The notes under the pieces: generated by a model | What the model saw: only the letters and a program-made list of their open reading frames with translations | What the model was told of the DNA's origin: nothing | Databases searched by the model: none | Translations under genes and position numbers: made by a program | In this document: positions 45,426 to 57,609 of the stretch, in pieces | Layout of the letters: the number at the start of each line of letters is the position of its first letter | Numbering within the stretch: position 1 is the first letter of the stretch | Origin: Platerodrilus igneus | Taxonomy: Eukaryota > Arthropoda > Insecta > Coleoptera > Lycidae | Direction of reading: 5' to 3' | Length of the DNA: 64,000 bases | NCBI GenBank assembly: GCA_036346225.1 | Contig: JARFIW010001491.1 | Location: 5,270,001 to 5,334,000 of the forward strand

Positions 45426-48400
45426 AACTCTAGACTTAAAAGTTTGAGCAAAATTCAGTGCAGGGAGCTCATTTACAGTGAATTCTGAGCGGCATACAAA
45501 ATGTTGTTAAGGAGGAGAAGCCCTAAAATGTGATTGGGAAAATCTTGAGACAAAACATTTTTTATGATATTTAAAAATTTACAAATTTTACCTTCTTTAA
45601 TGAATTATTCTCAAAATGTACAACTATTTTTTTTGTTTTTACTTACGATGTTGCACTACCTAGCACCGTCCCATTTTCTGATGAAATGGTAAGTGTAAGT
45701 CTGCTACAAAGTATAAAGTAAGTATACTTTGGCTGAACTAGCATCGGACTTTAAGAACTGCGGAGTTTGCAAAAGACTAATCTCAAGGGAGGAAGTTATT
45801 CATAGATAAATCTCTTGATATGATTACTTTCTTTTCTTTTCTCACCTAGCAATAAAAAAATTAGAAATCAAACGTAAGTTGGAGCGAGAAAAATACTAAA
45901 CTCGTATAATGAAATTTTAGTGAACATATGAACAATTATATCTATAAAAGCGATCAATAATCAGGAAATCACAGTCTTATGCAATGTTTTTTACACATTT
46001 ACACAAAACTCTTTGTAAAGACAATAAAATAATTCTGTTTCAATTTTACTTATTTGCTTGTAAACCTTTTTACCATAAAAATTTCATGAAATTCACATGT
46101 TCATAAAGTTAAGTTATAAGCAGTATCAAAAAATATTTAAGAGCACGTTTTATTTAAGTGCAAGATAAGCAAAAGGCAAAATACTGTTTGAATACTTACA
46201 TAAATAATTTAGATATGTGTAAAAGGTTAGGCTATAATATTTATAACATTTATGTACTACCCTTATACTAAAAGAAAATACAGTAAAACTCGTACCTGAA
46301 ACAAGTAACTATTAAAATTGACATATTCTAGTTTCCTCGTTTTTCACATAGCATCTTGACCGCAAACATCTGCCAGGTCGCTTCTCGTGCTAATAACTTG
46401 ACTAAACGTCTTGCCCACGGAATATTTGCAGTTATAGATAATTCGATTCAATCAAAGAGAAAATGCCAGCAACCAGACATTTGTATATTGTTCAAGTAAA
46501 ACGGTTGCCTATTCTTGTTTTTATATACAACGTTGAGAGAAAATTTATGAAGATATCGACGATATCCAATGCAAAAGACAAAATCTAGACATGATCGTAG
46601 GTAGAAATCTATACAAAAATAACTGTACATATATCCAGAGTAAAGTTTTGAAGTAATATTTTGTTTATTATATCCGAAGTAAAATTGGAAGTAAAGTTGG
46701 ACTAAAATGTTGGAATATCATTTTACAGTATAAAATTGGAAGTATAAATTTGGACCTATAAATTTGAAATATAAATTTGGATCTAGCAACATCAATTGTG
46801 TTACCAATTTATAATACACGTGGTTCGACGAAACAATCAAAAATTTATGTATTTATATCTTACCATCTTTGATTTACAAGAAAGGTTCAAATGCGCAAAG
46901 TTTTATCTTACATCCGAGGTAAGACATGTATAAAATTATTTTGTTATGCGTTTAGGTAAAAAATATATACCATAGGTAACCTCATGGTGATTTATAGATA
47001 AGTTAACATGGTCGACTTCCGCACTATCAGACATTATAATTTGAATAAGGGCCGCTATACTTGCGGCCACGTCCCCAATGCTCCACCCAAAAGTACTACA
47101 TTGGGTTTAAACGCGAAAATATAAACGTGCTTCAAATTTAATCTAACTTCAAAATTAATCGATCCTAAATAAAAATCTAACAAACTAAAAGAAAAACTAA
47201 AAATAGGGTTTGAATAATGGTATCCCTAGCGTTAATTTGGAGTGTGTTCGTTCAACAAGACAAGCGAAAGTAAAAGGGAAGGGATCCGTAATACCGGATA
47301 GCAGTCGCCAGCTCTGGTTACCGGTGCGACCTGAAGGGTCGTCTTAAAACTATCCAAATCTAGCTAACTAATATTAAAAATGGATTCAAATTTCTAAGCA
47401 TTTGCCAAATATTTTAATAGTGAATCCAGCTATTTTGCCTGCTCTATAAATTTGCAAATTCGTCCTCCCTGGTCTAAGTAATTTATTCTATCTTTAGCAT
47501 AAATCCATCCCTAGCTTTCCCTACCATTCGCTAACTGATTTATAATATAATTACATTCTTCACAATTACAATCTTCATTCGTATAAAAATGCTGCCACCA
47601 AAAATGGCGGCAGAACGTCAGACAAAACAAATCAAGCTCCAAAAATAAATGCAAAATAATTATAAATAAATATAAAATTTAAATATAAATAAATATGTTT
47701 ATGTAAATAGCACTAGCAGACAGTCAGGTATCAAAAGATGAACGTTATACGAATGTTACAGATAACCACAAAATAAAGGAAGAAGTTAGCATTGGAATGG
47801 ATAAATGACATTTCTGACATGGATTCAGATCCACACTGGTTGTATTTTGAAAAAAAATCAACCAATAAAAAATTACAGTAAACGTATTTATTTATACAAG
47901 GTAGATAAATAAAAAAATTGTGAATAAACACAGTAATCTCTATGCTAGCTTTACTTTTTAGTACAAGAATAAATGTGAATATATATTCGGAATCAAACTT
48001 AATTCCACGACGTAATAAAATGTGTTTTTAGAGTCGGGAAAACAGGAATATTTTATAAAGTGGGGCATGTTACAACCTAGTAACCTATACACTTTTTTCA
48101 AATGTAAAGTATGACTGTTTAAAGAGTTTAAAAGACTGATAAAATGAAATTGTACTGTTAATTATATTGTAACATTTCTTTGAAACGTTTTTAATCATAT
48201 TTCATTTTAATAGTTTCTGTATTTTTAAATTTCACAAATAGGGTCACGGTTATTTCCTTTAAAAATGTAATTTTTTAGGTTACATGCATTCTTGATCTAA
48301 GAAAAGATTATTTTTGTGTTTTACATTGTTCATACTCAAAGGTTGGGAAATTCATTATGGTAGCGTGGTTACTTCGTACTCTAAATTATTACGGTTATAT

Positions 48401-48945
48401 TTTTCGTTTATGTTGATTAATATGATATATAAGGTTGACGCCTATAACATCATCGTCTTGGTATGAAGAAATTTTATATGCAAAATTATGCTGATTCAAA
48501 AAATGAAAAACCCCTTCGTTTTGTTCTAGTTATATGTTTCAGTAAGATAATATTACATATGTTAAATAGAGAAAAAACGACAAAGTAATTTCAATTTGAA
48601 ATCTTAATTCATCTGTCTGAATTCTGCAAAAAATATTTCAGATCGTCTATAGAACAAAGATATATTTTTTATAGAGCATTTTGTCACTACCATCGCATCA
48701 AATAACATGCAACTTGAATATGTACAGTTAACAGTTGATTAGAAGGTATCGAACTGATTAATATGATTAGTTAATAAAGTTCGAAATAATACCCTACCAA
48801 ATCGGTTGCTTTTAATTTCAGGGGAGTAGCTCCTTCAACAGACTTCATATTAGAATAAGACATGTCATATAATAACATCCACTTCTTTAACGAAGTCCCG
48901 CAGCACCTGATTAGAACAAATTTGGTCTAGAATATTACTGCTTTT
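45426..48945. other. No gene recognised
   Basis: AT-rich. Short local duplications of AAATTTGGA-type units lie at 46670-46790. A GC-richer patch at 46990-47350 (TCGCCAGCTCTGGTTACCGG) differs from its surroundings, and GCTGCCACC...GGCGGCAG at about 47589 is a small inverted repeat. No coding frame is convincing. Confidence 0.4.
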
Positions 48946-49022
48946 AGTTGTTTCCGAAGTATCTGTAGTAAAAAATCACTCCAGGTATTTACGATCAAAC
49001 TTCGGAAACTATAACCTACAAC
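48946..49022. repeat. Small inverted repeat
   Basis: TTTCCGAAGT (48951-48960) is the exact complement of ACTTCGGAAA (48999-49008). AGTTG and CAACT extend the symmetry on the outside, with an offset. Confidence 0.75.
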
Positions 49023-49240
49023 TGTAAATAAATTTTAAAAAATTATTTTAGTTGTATGAACTTGTAAACATGCCCTCAGTACGTTCTTATTGTTAGTTTA
49101 AAAATTTAGAAAATAATTTTGCTCGGCGAAAACGTTTTCCATTAAGCTAAGTAATTTTCGAATATTGGGATTTTTGTGTAAAGATGTTTATATGTACTTG
49201 AAATGTAAACATAATTGAATAATAGTCCTACATTGGTGTT

Positions 49241-49700
49241 TTCCACAACTAATATAAAAGTGATAGTTCTTGCCTTGATATAGTAAAATTATATTACAAT
49301 TACATAGAGGCGTGATTAATATACAAGTAATTTAGCATTTGATTTTAAAAACCTTCTCTTTAACTAGCAGTTTTTAAGTAGGCATACTATTGTCCTTATT
49401 GCTAACGTTTATTTTTTGTTGCACTAGTAATTTTTGGTACATAGGGCTTATGTTTAAGAATATTAAAAGGTATTTGCGCTTAAAGCGTAATTTTACAGAA
49501 GTTCATACACTCGTATTTTCACAACTAATGTAAAGGTAATAGTCTAACCTTGATATAATAAAGGATCTTGCAATAACGTAGAGGTGTGATTAATATATAG
49601 GTAGTTTAGCATTAGTTTTGGGAACCCTTTTTTTTCAGGTAGCAGCTTTATATAGTTATATGAGTGTCCTTACTGTTACGTTTATTTTAACTTTGTTTTA
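49241..49700. repeat. Tandem duplication, 276-bp period
   Basis: A segment beginning TTCCACAACTAAT at 49241 recurs at 49517 (TTTCACAACTAAT). Matching blocks follow in the same order: CCTTGATATA, TAGAGG.GTGATTAATATA and TAACGTTTATT. The copies differ at many bases, so the duplication is old. Confidence 0.8.
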
Positions 49701-52139
49701 AATTTAGTGAACTCAATTATTCCTCGTGTGTATTTTAGGCCAGGACCACTTTCTTGATCTCGGATTTTGGCATCCTCTTGTTATTTTTCTTCTGGGGCTT
49801 TCCACTAGAATCCCCGTATTTTAAAGTTAAATGGTGTCCAAGATGCTTCCCGATCGAGACGTATTTTATCCACAATAGCATTCCGAGGCCATTTTCGAAC
49901 ACTCATACCACGCTTTCTACTGAGTTAGTCAGCTACCATTCTTATTAGTATATTGAGGTAATCGGTACTTTATCGGAATACACAATTAGGTAGGTAACCG
50001 TGTTTCTAGGGGCAAAAACTGTACGTAAAAAGGTTTATTAGATACCTTCAAGATAGACTAATTGAAAATTGAACAAACTCCCAAGGTATAATAATGTTAA
50101 TTGAACATGTTAAAAATTTATCTTCAAGTTAGGAAGAATGAAAGAAATTCAAGACCACGTAAGCAGAATCTCATTCCTAGAGGGTTATCCCCCCACAAAT
50201 CGCAAAAAGCTCCTACTTGCCCTTAAATATCCTATGTTCATCTAAACGTTTTTCTATTAAAACAATTAGGCAATGTAATACTCAGTTCGAGCTATTTTTT
50301 TTGCTTACTGCGTATTTTATTTAAAACATAATTTTGCTACAAAAATATGCCAATAACGTTTTGAAAACGACAAAAAATCTAGATTAAAGAAATGGAATTT
50401 AGAGAAATTTGAAAAAAAGGATCTGACGAAAATTTTCCAGAATCATATTGCAAACGTCCTCAATAGCAAAGTAAATACGGAAAAGTTGTAAGGTTAAAAC
50501 GCACGGGTCAGACAACAACAGAAGGGACAATAAAGTAAGTACCCGCACGAATCACGATTACGTATAAAAAGACAAAGGAAACGTAGAAATACCTGGCTAA
50601 CTACAATCGAGGAGAGTGGGGTGATTCATATATACAAGAAAAGACATTGTCATCGAATTTCTATTTACAATAAATATAAAAATTTCTATTTAAACAAGCA
50701 AAAAAAATTTTTTACTATTTAAGAAAAAGAATTATTTTTTACGGACAATTTTAATATTTGATGTACGAAGTGCGCATTTCATATAGTTACATGTAAAAAA
50801 AACTAATCTGTAATTAAATGAATTTTCGTAATAGCAGTCGTGATAAATTAAAAAAATAAACTTCAAAACCATTTCTAGTCAGAACAATGTGACTTGAGTT
50901 TATACATCGCACATTTGTTACGCACAAACAGCAAAAGCGGATAAACAATATAAGAAAAGAAATCGCAACATACATTCATGTGCCGAATTACTTATCATGC
51001 AGCTAAACCATCGGAGGTGGATCAACAAAGCATCGCTACGGTAGTTAGTATTATCCACGCTGCTACCATAACTGCAACAGCGGTCTACAGACAAAATCAG
51101 CTCGTCTGCGCCGAAGAACAATCGGGCCTACATAAAAATCAATTTGGCTTAACGTAAAAGAACCATTGGGCCTACGTTGAAGAGCTAAAAGAAGAATCGT
51201 ATTAGTATTAATAAACGCGAAAGAACTTACCGATGCACTCTGAAAATCCACTTCTCGTGAAAAAGAAACGTGCATTGCTCTTGGAGTAATAGTATTAATC
51301 ACGCAGAGAGTACATATTATGACGGAGAAAGGCAGGATCAAAGTGAATGTGAAATTAGGAAACGAGATGATAGGTGATTTAAATATTTGAGTAGCACATG
51401 TCAAAAGAACACTTCCAAAGTCATTGTAATGCATGAATACATAACGAGAACCGAGAAATTTGAATTGTAGAAAACCTACGATATTCAAACTTGCATTATT
51501 ACTTATAGAAGAAAACAAAAATTGTAGATAATCGAGTATATTTGCTGTGTATCTCAAACAATAAAGTAGGACTGAAGTACGTTTAACTTATACTAAATGC
51601 GCTAATCACATTCTACAGAGCGTTGAAAAAGTACTTCTTTCAATCGTATTAGGATGAGCTTTACACGAACAAATCCATATCCATTTATTTAATTATGAAG
51701 CGTAATCAAGAGCGTCTTCTTTACCTGGTAGTTACACAAAATATCGAAACAAGCGTGAGGATATTTAAAAAGAATCTTAAATTAAGTGGAAATATTTAAT
51801 AGAGTATAATTGTACGTAACAAAGTGGGATTCGAGTGGATAACTATTTGAACACGAACACAAACAAACAGCTACATAAAGAACACCATAATACCGACAAG
51901 AACCAAGACATTTGCATTTGAGTCGATGAAAATATACCAAAACATAGAGACCAACATACAAATCATCAGACTTGAATAAACGTTCTGACGACGGCACTAC
52001 GACGCATCATCAGTACACGACATATAAACTGGCGAACGATAACGTATAACACGCCAAAGACAGTAGACAAAATTTTTCTTATGAAAAAAGGACTACCAAC
52101 GGAACACAAAAAACTGACTGAACTGCTATAAATAGTTTT
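49701..52139. other. No gene securely recognised
   Basis: The longest frame is on the minus strand at 51063-51557 (164 codons, hydrophobic N-terminal half). I recognise no family, and it may be a chance frame over old LINE sequence. Positions 51700-52139 may hold the leader of the R1-like element that follows. Confidence 0.35.
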
Positions 52140-53949
52140 CAGAAAATCAACATGAAACCCTTGACACGGACGAGATCTACAGACATCACGTTATAGCGCA
52201 TGAACGGAACACATTCGACTACACCAAAAATAGCCAGAGTGCAAAATCCACACTTACTCACCGTAGTGTCTAACAGCAACATACGAATAGGCCAAATAGA
52301 CGGTATGCTCAGCGCAATGGTAATGAATGAGTTAAAGCACCTAGCCAAAATTCTAAAACTAAACGCACTGTTCATAGAGGAGCCATATTTAGTACACGGG
52401 AAGATTCCGTCTGTACCATTACGCGCAAGCCAAATACATACCAAAATCAACGCCCAAACAGTTACCGTAGTTTTCGACGCAACACTCGATATCACAACAA
52501 TACAACGGTTTATTGGGGGTTACTGCGTCTGCGTGGAGATTTCTAATAAGTCAATTAGGAGATGGATCCTTGTGATCAGTTATTTCCAGTTTCGACTCGA
52601 CTAACAACCATATCTGGATAATATACGAAACATCATACAATCATATAACGACAAGCCCATTCTAGTCACGGCATAAACGGATGAACGTGGCGCAAAGGTT
52701 GAGGACCTGATAAACGAATTACAACTCGAAACAATAAACTAACCCAACAACTCATTCACATACAACAACAGATCAGGCACTGCTAAAAACATCAACCTGA
52801 CGTTGACAAACAGAAAAGCCTACGAATACAAACAAAACTAAAAAGTACCTGAAAATCAGACAGTGAGCGATCATAACCTTATCTTTTTTGACACCAGCAT
52901 GACAACCAACCGACCAACTGAAAGACGACAACACACCTAGCGATACAGCATCAAAAACGCCAACAGGCAGAAACTACTCGACACCTATATACCCCCACCA
53001 AACACAACACTAGACCAAAACGTACACAAATACGTAAAAAAAACTTACAAAGACAATCACGGACGCAATGAATAAGACAATACCACACTACGACCGCTAA
53101 CTTACATATGGACTATCCGATGGACGAAACAATTACAGAACCTAAAGAGAAACCGGCAAGGACAAGCAAAAATTACCAAAAAGCAACAACACCTGCCGAA
53201 AGACAACATCATCTAGCAATCTATAGACGCATAAAAGACAAATACAAACAAGCACTGACTGACATGAAACAAAAGACCTGGAACAAATTTGTAGAAAGAC
53301 ACCTTTACACGACGCCTGAGGTGTGCCGTACAAGGTTGTCAATGATAAGATAAGATTGCCAACAACACACTCGACACTAACTAAACAGGACGGAACAAAA
53401 ACAAAGAACTTGGCAGAAACAGCATTACTAGTGATGTAGGCGTTGCTACCAGACGACGACAAAAGGGACGACATTGAGGAATAAACACGTAAAGACAACA
53501 AGTAGTAGATCGAAACAACCAAGGTAACCGACCGTGGAACATACAAGATGAAGACTTGGAACAATTCACGGAAAAAGAGGTAAAACCCGCTTTAAACTCG
53601 GCCAAAGGCAAGAAAGCACCTGGACCAGACAATATCCACGCAGAGGTAATTGTACCCCTGCAAGGGAAATTACTACCCACAATAACGGGGCTTTACAGCG
53701 AATGCCTGAGGCAGTCCACCTTCCCGAACATCTGGAAGCGGGCAAACGTTGTAATAATCCCGAAAAGAAAGGACAATGATCCAAAGCAGCCGAATCTATA
53801 TAGATCTATTTGCCTACTTAACACCCTAAGCAAAGTGTATGAACAATTGCTTTGCAAACGAACGCAACAATACAGACAAACAACAGGAATACATTCCACA
53901 CAATACGGCTTAACCGAAAATCGATCGACAGAAGATGCATCAACGAAGC
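52140..53949 (+). pseudogene. R1-like LINE, first part (endonuclease, RT fingers)
   Basis: The endonuclease begins near 52250 (NIRIGQIDGMLSA, LNALFIEEPYLVHGKIP). It continues with TDERGAKVEDLINELQLE (about 52680), FTYNNRSGTAKNINLTLTNR and the SDHNLIFFD box (about 52865). A helical linker (53108-53353) leads to reverse transcriptase in the clean frame 53556-53950: NSAKGKKAPGPDNIHAE, FPNIWKRANVVIIPKRK, YRSICLLNTLSKVYE. Multiple stops and frameshifts are present. The sequence stops at 53949-53953 because of a solo LTR and resumes at 55228. Confidence 0.8.
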
Positions 53950-53953
53950 ACTC

Positions 53954-55227
53954 TGTTACGTTCCGTGTTTGTTTTCGAACCGATTCTGCAAGAATGAACT
54001 GCAACATAACCTAATTTATTTATGGTCATTTATTTATTCTGCAACCATTTCGACCTCTTTTAAAAATTTTAATAATCCTGTTAGTTATTTTGCCCCGCCT
54101 TCTATGATTCTACTTAGCTATTTATTATAGATGACAGCTCCTTTTAATTCATGTAGGTATAACACGTAGATATGGTTTTCTGTTCATCTGGTTAATATTT
54201 TAAATTCCTATATACTGTAAAGTTATGTCTAGATTGGGAACCGGATTCTACATACATTACTATCGCAATTGTTGATAGTCTGTACTCTGTACTAAGCGAT
54301 TTTCTCTTCGTTACTCACTGTACTACATACTTTTAACTTTCGATTTGCATTATCAAGTCCGATGTGGATAATCAATGGGAAAATTTGGTTTACAAAATAA
54401 ATTTATAAATCACTTTTAATTGTTGTTCTAGTCATATATGCAATAGTTTTGTTTTGTCCTGCAAATGTTTCACAAAGCAATACACGTTTTTGCTTACTAA
54501 TTTACTTCCTGTGTGTGTGGACACGTACCTGGTGTGTGTCCAGTGACTAGTAGTTTATTTTTAGCTTTTTTCTTGTTTTAGATGTTTATCTGCATTCCAT
54601 GGGGTTATTTTACACCTATCTGTTTTCGTCCGTTGTGCTGATGGGGTGTTCCTTAAAGTGTTGGGCTTCCTATCTGGCTAGGATAGGGTAAGTAGACCTA
54701 TGTCACATACTACTTGACTAGTTGTAGTGGAAAGCAATTTGGTACCGGTTGTAAGCGAGCTACCTGTTACTGCACCGTGGTTGGCGTTTCTAGCAATAAT
54801 ATTTTAATAGATTTTATCGCACTTTAATTCAAAATAAGCTCTATTTATGCATAATTTTGCTTTGAAACTTGCACATTTATTCTAAACGGACATAGAATTT
54901 TTGTCTCTACTTACGTCTTATATGTTTACTATATGTGCTATCCCCTGCGGATTCTTTTGTTTATTCAGAGTGTTAGTGATACGGGACTACTCTCTACAAG
55001 ACATGGTTTAAATTTTAGTACATATTAATTAACGGTTTTACTACAAATTAACCAGTTTATTGTTTTGAGCTCTTGTACAAGTTAACATTACCAGTGATTA
55101 TTCTTTATAGTAGGAACTAATTACAAAAAAGCGGTTTCCTGTATTTTGTCTCTTTGCCTTCTTGTTTCTCGAAATTCAAATAACTAACAAGATTGCATTA
55201 ATAATGGATCCGTGCTTTACCGTAACA
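53954..55227. mobile_element. Solo LTR inserted in the R1-like LINE
   Basis: It begins TGTTACG and ends CGTAACA, a perfect 7-bp inverted pair with TG...CA ends. It is flanked by ACTC on both sides (53950-53953 and 55228-55231), a 4-bp target duplication. Removing it would make the R1 homology continuous. The length is 1274 bp, and no gag, pol or primer-binding site is present. The family is unknown, and orientation cannot be told from the ends. Confidence 0.85.
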
Positions 55228-56200
55228 ACTCAAGACGGTACAAAACACCAACAGAAAATACGTACTGTTTTTAATAATAGACATAGATGGAGTTTTTAAC
55301 ACCTATGGTGGTCATCTCACTTTGCCCAACTGGAGACAACGAATTGCCCTATACAGCTGTATTATTCCTACAGGAGTTACTGCAGGGATCGGTACGTTAC
55401 ATTACAAGGGACACACAACATAACAAAACGAATAACAAAGAGAAGCCCACAGGACCGATGTTATAGTAGATCGTCATCGAGGAATTACAGGAAAAGCTGG
55501 ACAACATGGGTGAGGTGGGGTCGACGGTTGCATACGCTGACAACATCCTACTAATGATAGAAGTCACTTCTAGGGCCGAGATTTCAAACTAGACTAACGT
55601 CGCTCTTGCTGAAACACAGGCATGATGTAGAACCAACAAGATAAGCACTGCTCCGCACTAAACAAGCTATATGATCACAAGAGAGACGTTATTACGTGGC
55701 CTGACAATAAAAGTACACAACATCACAATAAAGCGAATGAAGACCACTAAATATCTAAAACTAACAGTGGACGAAAAAACTAACTACACGACTCATATGA
55801 CCACAGTGTGCGCTAGCGCGACGACAGTCATGAATAATATAGCGAGCTTGGCACAAAGACACTACAAAATTCCACTGAACTGTGTAAGACTATACATGAA
55901 TGGTGTGCGGAGGGGGGTCTCAAGCGTGTAGAAGCACCGACTCTGCACACTCAAACCCATACAGAAAACAAACGCGACACAAAGAAAAGTGGACTCACGG
56001 GAGCGTATAAAACCACACCGCATGACGCACTATGCGTCGTGGTTGGGGTGATGCCTCTAGATCTACGCATCAAACAACATGCAGCCGTATATTTTCTCAC
56101 ACATGACAACAACGAAAGGTTACAGCAATCCCTCAACATAGACAACCCACTCACAACCAAGACAGCATACTAGCTGAATGGCAAAGACGATGGGATTAGA
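55228..56200 (+). pseudogene. R1-like LINE, second part (RT palm to C terminus)
   Basis: It resumes in the reverse transcriptase palm (IDIDGVFNT block), then has the primer-grip region and YADN in place of YADD (55533-55544) within STVAYADNILLMIE. ITIKRMKTTKYLKLTVDEK and SLAQRHYKIPLNCVRLYMNG follow in 55671-55931. The C-terminal part has MPLDLRIKQHAAVYFLTHD. The catalytic aspartate change and several stops show that it is dead. The same family is on the minus strand at 31300-32985. Confidence 0.8.
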
Positions 56201-56378
56201 GCACATCCGGTAGAAGGATTTATGCATTGATGTCAAACATCAAAGATAGACTAAAAACGGCTTGACCCGACGTGATTGCCCACATCAAAGTGGAAATTCT
56301 TTAAACTGTCGTTAGGGTTCTTGGATCGAGGCGAAGACCCTATTCTTTCTCTGGCCTCGAATCTCCCCTTTTTTTGGT

Positions 56379-57555
56379 TTGGAGGACCAATCTCGCTTTA
56401 TGTTAAGCTATCTGTGTAGTAGTGTCCGTGGCGACCAACGCCTGTATTTATTTATCCAAATATTTGGGATTCCCTTTATTGGTCTGTTAGACTCTGGAGC
56501 CACTCGTGCAATCCTTGGTGGTCCTGGTTGGAATCGTTTAAGTTCATTGAACCTTTGCCTTTATGATTATTCTTTAACCTTCTGTAGCCTTGCCGACAAC
56601 TCAAAATGTAACATCTTAGGTTTCGTCCCCCTTTTCATCACTCTTCAAGATTCCGTCATTACCCTTGACATCCTTGTTACTCCTGACGTTTCCCACCAAC
56701 TTATTCTCGGCATCGATTTCTGGAAATCGGTGCAGTGCGTACCCTGTCTCTGCTTTGACCCATGAACTTTTGCTTCTCCCTCCTCCTTGGCCATCGCTAC
56801 TTCCACTCCTACTCATACTATTTCCGACCTTTCTCCCAAACAACAACTTCGACTCAACTCCCTAATTTCTTCCTCTTTCTTTAAACAACCTCCTGGTTTC
56901 GGCCGTATCTCCTTAGTACAACACCACATCCGTACGTCAGCCGAGCCCATCAAACAACGATACTATCCCCTCCCCCCTTTTCTCCTTCAGGTTGCCCATT
57001 TGGAACTTGACGAGATGCTCTGCCTAAGAGTCGTCGAACCTTCTACTAGCAAATGGTCTATCTCCATTGTCCTAGTTAAGAAGAAAGACGATTCCTATCG
57101 GTTCTGTATCGATTTTCAGAAGGTGAACCAAGTCACACAAAAATATGCCTAGCCTCTCCTTTATATTTCTACCATCCTTGACCGGCTACGCGGTGCTTGT
57201 TACCTCTTCTCTCTAGATATTCGTGCCACCTATGGACAAATTTCTCTGTCCCCAGAATCCAAACCCATCACTGCCTTCACCGTCCCTCATCGAGGTTTAT
57301 TTTAATTTTGTCGCATGCCCTTTGTTCTCCATAATTTTCCTGCCACCTTCCAATGTTTTATCGATCAGATCATCTGTTCTGACGTGGAACCATTCTGCTT
57401 TGCTGACCTGGATGATATCATCATAGCTACCCCTTCCTTCAACGAACATCTCCGTGTCCTCAGCCTGGTCTTTTCGGTTTTAACTTTAAATTACGGCCCT
57501 TTGGCGCCTGAAAAACGTTTTTTTTTGGAGACCAAAAATTGCTATATATTTTGAT
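56379..57555 (+). pseudogene. pol: Gypsy-type protease and reverse transcriptase, decayed
   Basis: The protease has GLLDSGATRAILGGPG (about 56487) and LILGIDFWKS (about 56702). After a frame change come RT blocks: EPIKQRYYPLPPF, VEPSTSKWSISIVLVKKKD and YRFCIDFQKVNQVT. FSLDIRATYGQISLSPESK, MPFVLHNFPATFQCFIDQI and the catalytic region FADLDDIIIATPSF follow, the last where YLDD is expected. It stops near 57555 before RNase H and integrase. It is a different subfamily from the pol remnant at 3074-4109. No LTR of its own was identified; the LTR at 57610 belongs to a family whose other copies lack this pol. Confidence 0.8.
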
Positions 57556-57585
57556 TACTTTAATTATACTATTCTCCTATGACAT

Positions 57586-57605
57586 TATATATATATATAT
57601 ATATA
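57586..57605. repeat. (TA)10 tract
   Basis: A pure TA run lies just before the start of LTR copy B. Confidence 0.95.
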
Positions 57606-57609
57606 ATAC

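Noticed and set aside
51063..51557. 164-codon minus-strand frame with a hydrophobic first half, considered as a membrane receptor
   Set aside because: It has no recognisable family motif, splice site or neighbour support. It could be a chance frame over old LINE sequence.
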